64,000 nt of DNA, taken from the NCBI GenBank assembly GCA_027484605.1, contig JAIXSR010000150.1, positions 62,001-126,000 on the forward strand. Direction: 5' to 3'. The position numbers were made by a program, and so were the translations under genes. Source of the stretch: Hyphomicrobiales bacterium. Lineage in GTDB: Bacteria; Pseudomonadota; Alphaproteobacteria; Rhizobiales; Beijerinckiaceae. A model generated the notes under the pieces. That model saw nothing but the letters and a program-made list of their open reading frames with translations. It searched no databases and was not told the origin of the DNA. The stretch's first letter is position 1. Every line of letters begins with the position of its first letter. Shown piece by piece: positions 30,393 to 41,920 of the stretch.

Positions 30393-30962
30393 TCAGCGGG
30401 ATTCGGAAATGCCGCCCGCTTCGAGGGCCCGGCGCAACCGCGTGAAGGCCAGGCGCAACCGGGATTTGACCGTGCCAAGCGGCAATTGCGTCCGTTCGGC
30501 GATCTGGGAATGGGACAAGCCTTCGTAGAAGGCCAGCAGGACGAGATCCCGCTGCTCGACCGGCAGATCGGTGATCAGCGCGCGGACGATATCGTCACGC
30601 TGCTGGCCGTCGATCTCCGTCTCGAAACGGCGCTCCTCCGGAATGTCGAGGATCGCCGGGGATTGCGGATCGACATAATCGGTGCGGCTGCGACGGGACA
30701 GGTCGATCCGGCGGTTACGGGCGACCCGATAGAGCCAGGTCGCCAGCGAGGATTTCTGCGCGTCGAACAATTCGGCCTTGCGCCAGAGCGTGATCATCAC
30801 ATCCTGCGCGATCTCTTCCGCCGCTCCGGGGTCCAGCCCCAGACGGATGAGATACGCCTCGAGCCGGGGCGTGAAATAGTCGAAGATCTCTGCGAAGGCC
30901 GCCTTGTCCCGCCGTTCGGCAACGGCGCGCATCAGCTGGGCCCAGTGATCGGCGGCCGGCAC
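30393..30962 (-). CDS. ECF-subfamily RNA polymerase sigma factor
   Basis: The 189-residue protein has sigma region 2 (FAEIFDYFTPRLEAYL and AAEEIAQDVMITLWRKA, with SSLATWLYRVARNRRIDLSR as 2.3-2.4) and region 4 with a helix-turn-helix in GLSHSQIAERTQLPLGTVKS. Sequence in region 2 is like the RpoE/ChrR-type (ECF11-like) sigma factors that answer singlet oxygen. The start is GTG 30962, supported by GAGGA six bases upstream; the frame is open for 50 more codons but these look non-coding. No anti-sigma factor is adjacent on either side. Confidence 0.9.
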   Translation of the reverse strand: MPAADHWAQLMRAVAERRDKAAFAEIFDYFTPRLEAYLIRLGLDPGAAEEIAQDVMITLWRKAELFDAQKSSLATWLYRVARNRRIDLSRRSRTDYVDPQSPAILDIPEERRFETEIDGQQRDDIVRALITDLPVEQRDLVLLAFYEGLSHSQIAERTQLPLGTVKSRLRLAFTRLRRALEAGGISESR

Positions 30963-31273
30963 GAAAGATCCTCGATTCCCCTTGGTCTCGGACCCGATGT
31001 AACGCTCCGAACCCGAACAAACAACCACATAGGGCCAGGTTTCGCGCCGGCCACCCGGGTCCGGGCCGTTTTGCCGCGCCGCAACGGCCGAGAATGTTTG
31101 TCGTGACTCCAACAATACGCTAAGGGAAAACCGGATCGGGCATGGGAGTTCATGCCCTATTCACGCCTTATCAGGCATTTAGCCGTCCGGAACCACGATA
31201 TTGCCCCCTGGCTGGCGCCCTCGGGGGCGCTGGATCGGGCGGAAGGTAACCGTAGAGGGAGACGTCACGAACG
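30963..31273. other. 311-base divergent intergenic region (sigma factor / ialB-like)
   Basis: No gene is visible. The region must contain promoters for the sigma factor (minus) and the IalB-like gene (plus). It contains a 7-bp dyad GGGCATG-GGAGTT-CATGCCC (31138-31157) and a hairpin GCGCCC-TCGG-GGGCGC (31215-31230) in the presumed leader of the IalB-like gene. I could not find a convincing GGAAC/CGTT EcfG-type promoter. Confidence 0.55.
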
Positions 31274-31900
31274 ATGAAGACCTTCGTTTCGAGACAGGCC
31301 TCGACCATGCCGCAGATGGCAGGGTTGCGGGCCGTGATGGGAATGGCCCTGGCCGGATTCGCGGCATGCATGCCTCTTGCAGGGGCCTATGCCCAGGCGA
31401 ATCGTCCTGCCGCCGCGCCGGCCAACCGGCCGGCCGCCAATGCCGCGCCCGCCAGCGGTGCCCAGACCTTCCTGATCGGCACCTTCAATGACTGGCGCGC
31501 CCTGACCACCGGCAAGGACAAGCAGAAGATGTGCTATGCCCTGTCGGAGCCGAAGGAGCGCCTGCCGAAGGCGCTGAAGCGCGATCCCGGCTATCTCTTC
31601 ATCTCGACCCGTGCGGCGGACGGCGCGCGCAACGAGATCGCCTTCAAGCTCGGCTTCGCCACCAAGAACGGGCAGGACGGCACGCTCACCGTCGGCACCG
31701 CCACTTTCGCGCTTGTCGCTTCGGGCGAGAGCGCCTTTCTGAAGAATCCGGCCCAGGAAGCCCAGCTCATCGAGCAGATGAAGCGGGCGCAGACCATCTC
31801 CATCAAGGTCGCTTCGGTCCGCGGCAACGAGACTACCGATCGCTATTCCATGAACGGCTTCGCCCGCGCCATCGAGGCCGTGGCGAAGGAATGTCCGTGA
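31274..31900 (+). CDS. Invasion-associated locus B (IalB) family exported protein
   Basis: The 208-residue protein has a signal peptide ending around PLAGAYAQA, then an Ala/Pro/Asn linker (residues ~42-62), then an IalB-like domain with [20 protein letters not shown] and a later [12 protein letters not shown] and [10 protein letters not shown]. IalB-family proteins are periplasmic and widespread in Alphaproteobacteria; the name comes from Bartonella, but here a housekeeping envelope role is as likely. The AGAGGGAG upstream of the ATG supports the start. rlmN follows 19 bases downstream. Confidence 0.85.
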   Translation: MKTFVSRQASTMPQMAGLRAVMGMALAGFAACMPLAGAYAQANRPAAAPANRPAANAAPASGAQTFLIGTFNDWRALTTGKDKQKMCYALSEPKERLPKALKRDPGYLFISTRAADGARNEIAFKLGFATKNGQDGTLTVGTATFALVASGESAFLKNPAQEAQLIEQMKRAQTISIKVASVRGNETTDRYSMNGFARAIEAVAKECP

Positions 31901-31919
31901 TCCGCCGGCTGCACCTGTC

Positions 31920-33146
31920 ATGATCGATCCTGCCCTCCCGCAAACCGAACCCGCGCCCGTGCGCGCCGAACCCCGCCAGGGGGCGCGGCCGACGCTGGTC
32001 GGATTGTCGCGGGATCGGTTGACAGCCTTTCTCGAGGAGGCCGGCGTGCCCGAGAAGGAACGCCGGATGCGCCTGTCGCAGCTCTGGCACTGGATCTATG
32101 TCCGTGGTGCAGCCGAATTCGGCGACATGACCAATGTCGCCCGGCAGCTCCAGGCCCAGCTTGCCGAGCATGCATCGCTCGACAGGCCCGAAATCGTCCG
32201 CGAGCAGGTTTCGGCCGATGGCACCCGGAAATGGGTTCTGCGCATGCCCCCGCGTGGCCTCGGGGACCGGGGCGCCGAGGTCGAATGCGTCTATATTCCG
32301 GAGCGCGATCGCGGCACCCTCTGCGTGTCGAGCCAGGTCGGCTGCACGCTGAACTGCTCTTTCTGCCATACCGGGACGCAGCGGCTCGTCCGCAATCTCG
32401 AGGCCTGGGAAATCGTGGCGCAGGTCATGGTCGCGCGGGATCGCCTCGGCGATTATCCCGGAAAGTCGCCGCCCCAGGGTGCCTTTGTCCCGCATGATGG
32501 GGGGCGTTTCGTCTCGAACATCGTCTTCATGGGCATGGGCGAGCCGCTCTACAACTATGCGAATGTCCGCGAGGCCATCGGCATCCTGACCGATCCGCAG
32601 GGGCTGCAGCTCTCGCGACGCAAGGTCACGGTCTCGACCTCGGGCGTCGTGCCCGATATCGGCCCGCTCGGCGCGGAGACCAGCGCCATGCTCGCCATCT
32701 CGCTCCATGCGACAAATGATGGCCTGCGGGACGAACTGGTGCCGATCAACCGGAAATACCCGATCGCCGAGCTGCTGGAGGCCTGCCGCACCTATCCCGG
32801 CGTCTCGAATGCCCGGCGCATCACCTTCGAATATGTGATGCTGAAGGGCGTCAATGACAGCCTTTCCGAAGCACGGGTCCTAGTCCGGATGCTGCGCGGC
32901 ATCCATGCCAAGATCAACCTGATCCCGTTCAATCCCTGGCCGGGCACGCAATACGAATGCTCCGACTGGGCGCAGATCGAGCGCTTCTCGGAAGTCATTT
33001 TCGATGCGGGCTACGCCTCGCCCATCCGCACGCCGCGGGGTCGCGACATCCTCGCCGCCTGCGGCCAGCTGAAGAGCGACACTGAAAAGATGCGCGCCCG
33101 CGCGCGGCTGATGCTCGAGGAGCAGCTGGCGCTCGGCACGGAATGA
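31920..33146 (+). CDS. rlmN: 23S rRNA (A2503-C2)/tRNA (A37-C2) methyltransferase
   Basis: RlmN is a radical-SAM enzyme that methylates C2 of A2503 in 23S rRNA and A37 in some tRNAs. The 408-residue protein has the cluster-binding CxxxCxxC in [14 protein letters not shown] near residue 145, the [11 protein letters not shown] motif, and the C-terminal catalytic Cys in [11 protein letters not shown]; the second catalytic Cys is expected in the [13 protein letters not shown] region's downstream part. The N-terminal 40 residues are a longer than usual Pro/Ala-rich extension. It follows the IalB-like gene closely. Confidence 0.96.
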   Translation: MIDPALPQTEPAPVRAEPRQGARPTLVGLSRDRLTAFLEEAGVPEKERRMRLSQLWHWIYVRGAAEFGDMTNVARQLQAQLAEHASLDRPEIVREQVSADGTRKWVLRMPPRGLGDRGAEVECVYIPERDRGTLCVSSQVGCTLNCSFCHTGTQRLVRNLEAWEIVAQVMVARDRLGDYPGKSPPQGAFVPHDGGRFVSNIVFMGMGEPLYNYANVREAIGILTDPQGLQLSRRKVTVSTSGVVPDIGPLGAETSAMLAISLHATNDGLRDELVPINRKYPIAELLEACRTYPGVSNARRITFEYVMLKGVNDSLSEARVLVRMLRGIHAKINLIPFNPWPGTQYECSDWAQIERFSEVIFDAGYASPIRTPRGRDILAACGQLKSDTEKMRARARLMLEEQLALGTE

Positions 33147-33281
33147 GCCGGCCGCATTTCACCAAGCCTTAGAGTTAATCCGCATTAGGCATGGATTTCC
33201 GGCCGGAATTGCGCAAGTCGCAAGCATTTGGCGAAAACTCGTGGCGTAGGCTGCTTCCAAAGAAAGACTTGGGAGCGTGTC

Positions 33282-34118
33282 ATGAATATGCTTGGCCGCG
33301 CAATTGCGAGGTTCCTCGAGAAGCCCCTGGCGGGCTACAAGCCTGCCACGTCGCCGGATTTCGAAGTGCTGCGCTCGGTGCTGAAGCCGGCGGATGTTCT
33401 CCTCGTCGAAGGAAACAACCGCGTCTCCTCGGTCATCAAGTACCTGACGCAGTCCACCTGGTCCCATTCCGCCATCTATGTCGGCGATTGCCTCGGCCAG
33501 GCCGAGCCCGATGGCGAACCGCATGTGCTGATCGAGGCGGAAATGTCCATGGGCGTCATCACGGCACCCCTGTCGAAATACCGCGACTGGCATATCCGCA
33601 TCTGCCGACCGGTGGCGCTGAAGCGCGAGGACCAGGACGGGGTGATCGACTTCCTGAAGGCCCGGATCGGGCATGAATACGACATCAAGAACGTGCTCGA
33701 CCTGGCCCGCTTCCTGATCCCGCTGCCGATCCCGACGCGCTATCGCCGGCGGATGCTGGCCCTTGGTTCCGGGGATCCCTCGCGCGCCATCTGCTCGACA
33801 TTGATCGCCGAGGCTTTCCAGTCGGTCCGCTATCCGATCCTGGCCCGTGTCGAGAATACGGAGGAGCGCCGCAAGGTCCGCTCGCGCTATGCCCGGCGGG
33901 AAATCCTGCATATCCGGCATCATTCGCTCTACGCGCCCCGGGATTTCGACATCTCGCCCTATTTCGCGGTGGTCAAGCCGACGATCGAGGCCGGGTTCGA
34001 CTACAAGGCCCTGCGCTGGACTCCCCGTTTCGCCGTGGCCCCCGCCAAGATCATCCAGCCCGCCACCGACGAGCGGGCCGCCGCGCGCACGCCGGTTCCC
34101 GTCGCGGCACAGGGCTGA
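33282..34118 (+). CDS. YiiX/YaeF-type permuted papain-like peptidase (C92 family)
   Basis: The 278-residue protein resembles the circularly permuted NlpC/P60-like enzymes of the YiiX/C92 type. After an N-terminal helical stretch, LKPADVLLVEGNNRVSSVIK leads to the catalytic-His strand TWSHSAIYVGD near residue 68. A second conserved segment AICSTLIAEAFQ near residue 185 holds the presumed catalytic Cys, so the His-before-Cys order of a permuted fold is visible. No signal peptide is seen. GGGAG stands six bases before the ATG. The substrate is unknown (amide bonds in peptides or lipids are known for relatives). Confidence 0.8.
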   Translation: MNMLGRAIARFLEKPLAGYKPATSPDFEVLRSVLKPADVLLVEGNNRVSSVIKYLTQSTWSHSAIYVGDCLGQAEPDGEPHVLIEAEMSMGVITAPLSKYRDWHIRICRPVALKREDQDGVIDFLKARIGHEYDIKNVLDLARFLIPLPIPTRYRRRMLALGSGDPSRAICSTLIAEAFQSVRYPILARVENTEERRKVRSRYARREILHIRHHSLYAPRDFDISPYFAVVKPTIEAGFDYKALRWTPRFAVAPAKIIQPATDERAAARTPVPVAAQG

Positions 34119-34188
34119 CGCGCGGGGACAGGCTCGACGCAGCCGGCATTTGCGCTAGGCTGGCAGGCCTTTCCCCGTGAGGTCATCC

Positions 34189-35931
34189 ATGAAGCGCGCC
34201 GCCCTTGCCAGCCTCCTTCTTGCCGGTTCCCTCCTGCCTTGCCCGGCAGCGGCCCAGACGAGTGTGCCCGCCCCGGGCCAGCCGATCCTCTCCGCCCAGA
34301 GCCGGATGCTCCCGGTCATCGCCCGGAAAGGCATGGTCTCGAGCCAGGAACGCCAGGCCAGCCAGGTCGGCGTCGAGATCCTGAAGGCCGGCGGCAATGC
34401 CATCGATGCCGCGGTCGCCACCGGCTTCGCCCTGGCAGTCACCCTGCCGCGGGCCGGCAATCTCGGCGGCGGCGGCTTCATGCTGGTGCATCTGGCAAAG
34501 ACCGGCGAGACGGTGGCCATCGACTACCGCGAGACCGCGCCAGCCACCTCGACGCGGGACATGTTCCTCGATTCGAAGGGCGAGCCCGATCCGCAGAAAT
34601 CCCGCGATTCCGGCCTTTCCATCGGCGTGCCGGGCACCGTGCGCGGCCTCGCATTGGCCCACGAGAAATATGGTTCCGGGCGGTTCACCCTGGCCGAGCT
34701 GATCGCTCCGTCGGTCCGGCTGGCGCGCGAGGGCATCGCCGTCGAGGAGGATCTCGCCGATTCGCTGCCGGCCGCCGCGCCGCGCCTCGGCCGCTTCCCC
34801 GCCTCCGCAGCGATTTTCCTGAAGGACGGCAAGCCCCTCCAGCGCGGCGACCGGCTGGTCCAGACGGATCTCGCCACCACGCTGGAGGCGATCCGCCAGC
34901 AGGGCCCGGATGCCTTCTATTCGGGTCGGATCGCGGCCGCGATCGCCCGAGCTGCACTGGCGGCAGGCGGCATCCTGACCGAGGCCGACCTCGCATCCTA
35001 TCGACCTGTGCTCCGGCAGCCGGTCCGGGGCACCTATCGCGGGCATGAGATCGTCTCGATGCCGCCGCCCTCATCGGGCGGGGTTCATCTGATCCAGATC
35101 CTCAACATTCTCGAGGGCTTCGATCTCAAGGCGCAGGGCCCGGGCAGCGCGGCCTCGCTCCATCTTCTGGCAGAGGCGATGAAGCCCGCCTATGCCGATC
35201 GGGCCCGGTTCCTGGGGGATCCCGACCGGGTGAAGGTGCCCGTCCGCGGTCTCACGGCCAAGCCCTATGCCGAGGGCCAGCGCGCGGCGATCCTGCCCGA
35301 ACGCGCCCGTAAGGCCGAGGAGGTCGCCGCCGGCAACCCGCTCCCGCATGAACCGGACCAGACCACGCATTTCTCGGTACTCGATTCGGAAGGCAATGCA
35401 GTGTCGAACACCTACACGCTCAATTTCTCCTACGGCATGGCCATGGTGGCCGAGGGGACCGGCGTGCTGCTCAACAACGAGATGGATGATTTTTCGGCCC
35501 GGACCGGCGCGCAGAATGCCTATGGGCTGGTCGGGAGCGATGCCAATTCGGTCGCCCCGGGCGCAAGGCCGCTCTCCTCGATGACCCCGACCTTCGTCTT
35601 CCGCGACGGCAGGCTGTTCCTCATCACCGGGTCCCCCGGCGGCAGCCGGATCATCACCACGGTGCTGCAGGTCATCGTCAATGTCATCGATCACGGCATG
35701 AACATCGCCGAGGCCGTGGCCTTCCCGCGCATCCATCACCAATGGCGGCCGGATGCGCTGGCGGTCGAGAACGGCCTTTCGCCGGACACGCTCCGCCTGC
35801 TCGCCGAGCGCGGCCATACGGTACGGCCCGGCACGACCAGCGGCTCGGCGAATTCCATTCTCGTTTCGGGGGAAGGGATCACGGGCGCGGCCGATCCCCG
35901 CCAGCGCGGGACGGCCGCAATCGGCTATTGA
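34189..35931 (+). CDS. ggt: Gamma-glutamyltransferase
   Basis: The 580-residue periplasmic enzyme cleaves or transfers the gamma-glutamyl group of glutathione and related peptides. A signal peptide (MKRAALASLLLAGSLLPCPA) is followed by NLGGGGFMLVH and SIGVPGTVRGL. The autocleavage site is DQTTHFSVLD, where Thr392 should become the N-terminal nucleophile of the small subunit. GSPGGSRIITTVLQ near the C-terminus is the other signature. ATG 34189 has GAGG seven bases upstream. It stands alone between the C92 peptidase and a convergent DUF1223 gene. Confidence 0.96.
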   Translation: MKRAALASLLLAGSLLPCPAAAQTSVPAPGQPILSAQSRMLPVIARKGMVSSQERQASQVGVEILKAGGNAIDAAVATGFALAVTLPRAGNLGGGGFMLVHLAKTGETVAIDYRETAPATSTRDMFLDSKGEPDPQKSRDSGLSIGVPGTVRGLALAHEKYGSGRFTLAELIAPSVRLAREGIAVEEDLADSLPAAAPRLGRFPASAAIFLKDGKPLQRGDRLVQTDLATTLEAIRQQGPDAFYSGRIAAAIARAALAAGGILTEADLASYRPVLRQPVRGTYRGHEIVSMPPPSSGGVHLIQILNILEGFDLKAQGPGSAASLHLLAEAMKPAYADRARFLGDPDRVKVPVRGLTAKPYAEGQRAAILPERARKAEEVAAGNPLPHEPDQTTHFSVLDSEGNAVSNTYTLNFSYGMAMVAEGTGVLLNNEMDDFSARTGAQNAYGLVGSDANSVAPGARPLSSMTPTFVFRDGRLFLITGSPGGSRIITTVLQVIVNVIDHGMNIAEAVAFPRIHHQWRPDALAVENGLSPDTLRLLAERGHTVRPGTTSGSANSILVSGEGITGAADPRQRGTAAIGY

Positions 35932-35953
35932 AGCCGGTGCCGGAGGCAGGAAA

Positions 35954-36700
35954 TCAGGCCTTCACGCCGTCCACGCCGGCATAGCCGGCACCGAGCACGA
36001 TGCCCGGAGCTTCCAGCGTGCCGGTCTGGACCAGAAGCGCGAAACCATCGGCGCCATCGATCGCAACCTGGCTCTCGCGCAGGATGCCCCGCGCCTCGGC
36101 GCCGGTCACCGGGCCGAGATCGACCAACGCCCGCGCGACATTGGCATAGGTGATCGACCTGCCTGAATTCTCGCCCTTGCCGATCTGCACCTGCTGGCGG
36201 GACACAAGCGGCACGAGCACGAGCCGGACATCGCTGGCGGGTTGCGCCAGGGCGACCCGAAAGGCCCAGTCCTGCCCGTCACGCGTGAGCGCGACCTTGG
36301 CGGCATTGGCCGCAGGCGTGAGCTTGAGGCGCGAAATCGCCCGGCCATCTGACCCGACGCAATGGCCGCGCCCGTTGACAATGGCCTGCGGGGTATAGAC
36401 GCGCTTGCCGGCGACCATCGCGGCATAGGCCCGGTGGCGCTTCGTGAAGGCCGGCCTCGCCAGCGTGTCCTTCCAGCCGAGATAATCCCAGATCTCGACC
36501 GGGTAGGTGATGGGCAGCGTTGCGGCATGCCCGGCCAGCTCGACCATCAGCGCATCGGCCGGCGGGCAGGACGAGCAGCCCTGGCTGGTGAACAGTTCGA
36601 CGACCGAGAGCGACGTGGCGCCATTCTGGGCACGGCTGGCCGTTGGCGCGAGGAGAGCACCGAGAGCCAGGGCGGAAAAGCGGCGGCGACAGAGCGACAT
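35954..36700 (-). CDS. DUF1223 thioredoxin-like exported protein
   Basis: The 248-residue protein has an N-terminal signal (MSLCRRRFSALALGALLAPT) that may use Tat, because of the RRRF run. It continues with the DUF1223 hallmark VELFTSQGCSSCPPADALM, whose CxxC resembles a thioredoxin active site. YTPQAIVNGRGHCVGSD is a second conserved segment. The gene lies downstream of acnA in the same orientation, as in many Hyphomicrobiales, but an acnA terminator separates them. The redox partner is unknown. Confidence 0.88.
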   Translation of the reverse strand: MSLCRRRFSALALGALLAPTASRAQNGATSLSVVELFTSQGCSSCPPADALMVELAGHAATLPITYPVEIWDYLGWKDTLARPAFTKRHRAYAAMVAGKRVYTPQAIVNGRGHCVGSDGRAISRLKLTPAANAAKVALTRDGQDWAFRVALAQPASDVRLVLVPLVSRQQVQIGKGENSGRSITYANVARALVDLGPVTGAEARGILRESQVAIDGADGFALLVQTGTLEAPGIVLGAGYAGVDGVKA

Positions 36701-36821
36701 GGGACCCACGGAAACACAAGGATGTTGACGAAGCACAAACACCCAATTGGCTTCAAGGACCAATCACAACCCGGTGTAAAGGTCGATTTTCGTGGCGCCC
36801 GGCGGCGCGCACCTTCCGGAA

Positions 36822-36855
36822 AGGAAAACCGGACGCGCCTTTGGGGCGCGTCCGG
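36822..36855 (-). terminator. Terminator of acnA
   Basis: CCGGACGCGCC (36829-36839) and GGCGCGTCCGG (36845-36855) form a perfect 11-bp stem with a five-base loop. On the minus strand it is followed by TTTTCCTTT. It lies 28 bases after the acnA stop codon. Confidence 0.85.
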
Positions 36856-36882
36856 CGGGTTCGGGGCCGAGGCTGCCGGCGA

Positions 36883-39579
<2,697 letters not shown>

Positions 39580-39595
39580 CGGGCTGGAAATCCTT

Positions 39596-39669
39596 GAATC
39601 AGGGTTCACGTTTCGGGGTGGCCGGGGGAGCCGAACCGACCTCGGGAACAAGGAGTTGGACCCTGATTC
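39596..39669 (-). repeat. 10-bp inverted repeat with 54-base spacing in the acnA leader
   Basis: GAATCAGGGT (39596-39605) and ACCCTGATTC (39660-39669) are perfect reverse complements. Both lie in the presumed 5' leader of acnA, the first ending 17 bases before its ATG. A transcript could fold them into a long-range stem. Confidence 0.6.
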
Positions 39670-39753
39670 CGAGCGCGAGATCCGCGTGCGCCGCCCGGGT
39701 GTGCCCGGACCCCGCGCTTCAACCCGAGCGCGCGACGCAGCCATGTCCGCGTC

Positions 39754-39770
39754 TATAGATCATTTCTAAA
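39754..39770. promoter_or_regulatory. Irr/ICE-like dyad upstream of acnA
   Basis: TATAGA-TCATT-TCTAAA is an almost perfect dyad (one mismatch) in the divergent acnA/ccmA region. On the minus strand it reads TTTAGAAATGATCTATA, similar in character to the AT-rich TTTAGAA-type iron control element bound by Irr, which is known to control acnA in several Alphaproteobacteria. Assigned by likeness only. Confidence 0.35.
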
Positions 39771-39844
39771 AATCCCGCTACAGGCTCGATGTTGATCTTT
39801 CGCGTAACCCCTGAACGGTTGGATTCGCCTTGGGCGACAGGAAC

Positions 39845-40489
39845 ATGGCCCCGCTTTCGACGCTCGGGACGGTCAATGCCCCGGCCCTTGCCATTCGTGG
39901 CCTGGCGATGACGCGCGGCTACCGCACCCTGTTCCGGGACCTCGACCTCGATCTCGCTCCCGGCCAGGTGCTGCAGCTGACCGGCCCGAACGGCACCGGA
40001 AAATCGACGCTGATCCGCCTCGTCGCGGGCTTCCTAAGGCCGGATGCGGGCAGCATCCGCTGGTCACCGCTCCCGGAAGAACTGTCCCCGGGCGAATGGC
40101 TGCACTACAGCGGCCATCACGAGGGACTACGCGACGGTCTGACAGCGCATGACAATGTCTGCACCCTCGCCAGCCTGCTCGGCGGCGACCCCTCCCGGGC
40201 CGAAGCGGCCCTCGCCGAGGTCGGAGCCGGCCCGCTGGCGGAACTTCCGGTCGAGGTCCTCTCGGCCGGCCAGAGGCGCCGCGTCGCATTGGCGCGACTG
40301 CTGGCGGCGCCGCGCCCGGTCTGGCTGCTTGACGAGCCCTTCACCGCGCTGGACCGCGACGGGCAGGCGCTCGTCCGGCGGCTCATCGCTGCCCATGCGG
40401 AGGCCGGCGGCATCGTGATCGCCGCCACGCATCAGCCGCTCGACCTGCCGGAAATGCGGCATCTCGCGCTGGGAGGCCCTGCCGCATGA
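39845..40489 (+). CDS. ccmA: Heme exporter ATP-binding protein CcmA
   Basis: The 214-residue ABC ATPase of the CcmABCD complex releases heme-loaded CcmE during cytochrome c maturation. Walker A is GPNGTGKST, the signature is LSAGQRRRVALARLL and Walker B is VWLLDEPFTALD. ATG 39845 follows ACAGGA; a TTG at 39830 is an alternative. Its stop overlaps the ccmB start as ATGA, so the operon is translationally coupled. Confidence 0.95.
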   Translation: MAPLSTLGTVNAPALAIRGLAMTRGYRTLFRDLDLDLAPGQVLQLTGPNGTGKSTLIRLVAGFLRPDAGSIRWSPLPEELSPGEWLHYSGHHEGLRDGLTAHDNVCTLASLLGGDPSRAEAALAEVGAGPLAELPVEVLSAGQRRRVALARLLAAPRPVWLLDEPFTALDRDGQALVRRLIAAHAEAGGIVIAATHQPLDLPEMRHLALGGPAA

Positions 40490-41151
40490 AGGCCTGGCTT
40501 GCCATCCTTGCCCGGGATCTCCGGCTGGCCAGGCGCGTCGGCGCAGGGGCAGAACTGGGCCTCGTCTTTTTCCTGATCCTCGTCTCGCTGCTGCCTTTCG
40601 CCATCGGCGCGGACCAGCGCTTCATCAGCCGGATCGCGCCGGCCTTCCTCTGGCTTTCGGCCCTGCTGGCCACCCTGCTCGGGCTGGACCGGCTGCTGCA
40701 GGCCGATGAGGAAGAGGGCGTGCTCGACCAGTTCCTGCTCGCCGGCGCCCCGCTGGAATGGCTCCTTCTGGCCAAGGCGCTGGCGCATTGGCTGGTGACC
40801 GGCCTTCCGCTGAGCCTCGTGGCGCCGTTGCTCGGCCTGATGCTGGCCATCGAGCCGCAGGCCATGATCCCGCTGGCCCTGTCGCTTCTGGTCGGGACGC
40901 CCGCCCTGACCCTGATCGGCCTGATCGGGGCCGCGCTGACCGTCAGTCTAAAGCGTGGCGGCCTCCTGCTTTCCGTGCTGGTCTTGCCCCTGACGGTTCC
41001 GACGCTTATTTTCGGCGCAACTCTGGTGAAGGAAGCGGCTCTGGGCCGCGCCTTCACGACCCCTCTGATGCTGCTCGGCGGCATGACGCTGCTGATGCTC
41101 GTCATCGCCCCGGTCAGCGCGGCTGCCGCCCTTCGCCATGCCCGGCAATAG
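40486..41151 (+). CDS. ccmB: Heme exporter protein CcmB
   Basis: The 221-residue integral membrane protein with six hydrophobic helices is the permease partner of CcmA. The N-terminal LARDLRLARRVGAGAELGL and the following LVFFLILVSLLPFAIG are family-typical. The start overlaps ccmA by four bases. ccmC follows 10 bases after the stop. Confidence 0.95.
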   Translation: MKAWLAILARDLRLARRVGAGAELGLVFFLILVSLLPFAIGADQRFISRIAPAFLWLSALLATLLGLDRLLQADEEEGVLDQFLLAGAPLEWLLLAKALAHWLVTGLPLSLVAPLLGLMLAIEPQAMIPLALSLLVGTPALTLIGLIGAALTVSLKRGGLLLSVLVLPLTVPTLIFGATLVKEAALGRAFTTPLMLLGGMTLLMLVIAPVSAAAALRHARQ

Positions 41152-41161
41152 AGAGCCTGCA

Positions 41162-41920
41162 ATGAACGAATCCCGCCCGACCTCGTGGCTCCAGCTGGCC
41201 AATCCCGCGGTGTTCAACCGCTGGGCGGACCGGTTGCTCTGGCCGCTGGTGATCGCCACGACCGGGCTTTTCGCCTATGGCCTTTACGGAACCTTCTTCG
41301 TCTCGCCGGCGGATTACCAGCAGGGCGATACGGTCCGGATCATGTATATCCATGTCCCGGCGGCCTGGCTGGCGCTCTTCGTCTATGCCGGGATGGTGCT
41401 CTCGGCCCTGGGCACGCTGGTCTTCCGTCATCCGATGGCGGATGTCGCCCAAAAGGCCGCCGCGCCGCTCGGCGCGGCCTTCACGCTGGTCTGCCTCATC
41501 ACCGGCTCGATCTGGGGCAAGCCGACCTGGGGCACGTGGTGGCAATGGGATGCCCGCATGACCTCGGTTCTCGTGCTGCTGCTGATCTATCTCGGCATCA
41601 TGGCGCTCTGGCGCGCGGTGGATGACCCATTGCGCGCCGCGCGCGCCGTGGCCATCCTGACGCTGGTCGGCGCCGTGAACCTGCCGATCATCAAGTTCTC
41701 GGTCGATTGGTGGTATACCCTGCACCAGCCTGCTTCCGTTTTCCGGCTGGACGGGCCGACGATCCACCCCTCGATGCTCAAGCCGCTGATGATCATGGCG
41801 CTGGGCTATCTGACGCTCTATCTCTCCCTGCTGCTGGTGCGCATGAAGACCGAACTCACCCTCCGGCGGATCGATCGCCTCCAGCGCCTGGCCGCGGAAA
41901 TTCCGGGAGAACGCGCATGA
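41162..41920 (+). CDS. ccmC: Heme transporter CcmC
   Basis: The 252-residue, six-helix membrane protein presents heme to CcmE. The tryptophan-rich heme-binding WWD-type motif is seen as WGTWWQWDARMTSVLVL near residue 120. Flanking periplasmic His residues occur in MYIHVPAAW and WYTLHQPASV. The ATG at 41162 has GAGAG upstream; an upstream ATG at 41138 inside ccmB is less likely. It overlaps ccmD by four bases. Confidence 0.96.
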   Translation: MNESRPTSWLQLANPAVFNRWADRLLWPLVIATTGLFAYGLYGTFFVSPADYQQGDTVRIMYIHVPAAWLALFVYAGMVLSALGTLVFRHPMADVAQKAAAPLGAAFTLVCLITGSIWGKPTWGTWWQWDARMTSVLVLLLIYLGIMALWRAVDDPLRAARAVAILTLVGAVNLPIIKFSVDWWYTLHQPASVFRLDGPTIHPSMLKPLMIMALGYLTLYLSLLLVRMKTELTLRRIDRLQRLAAEIPGERA

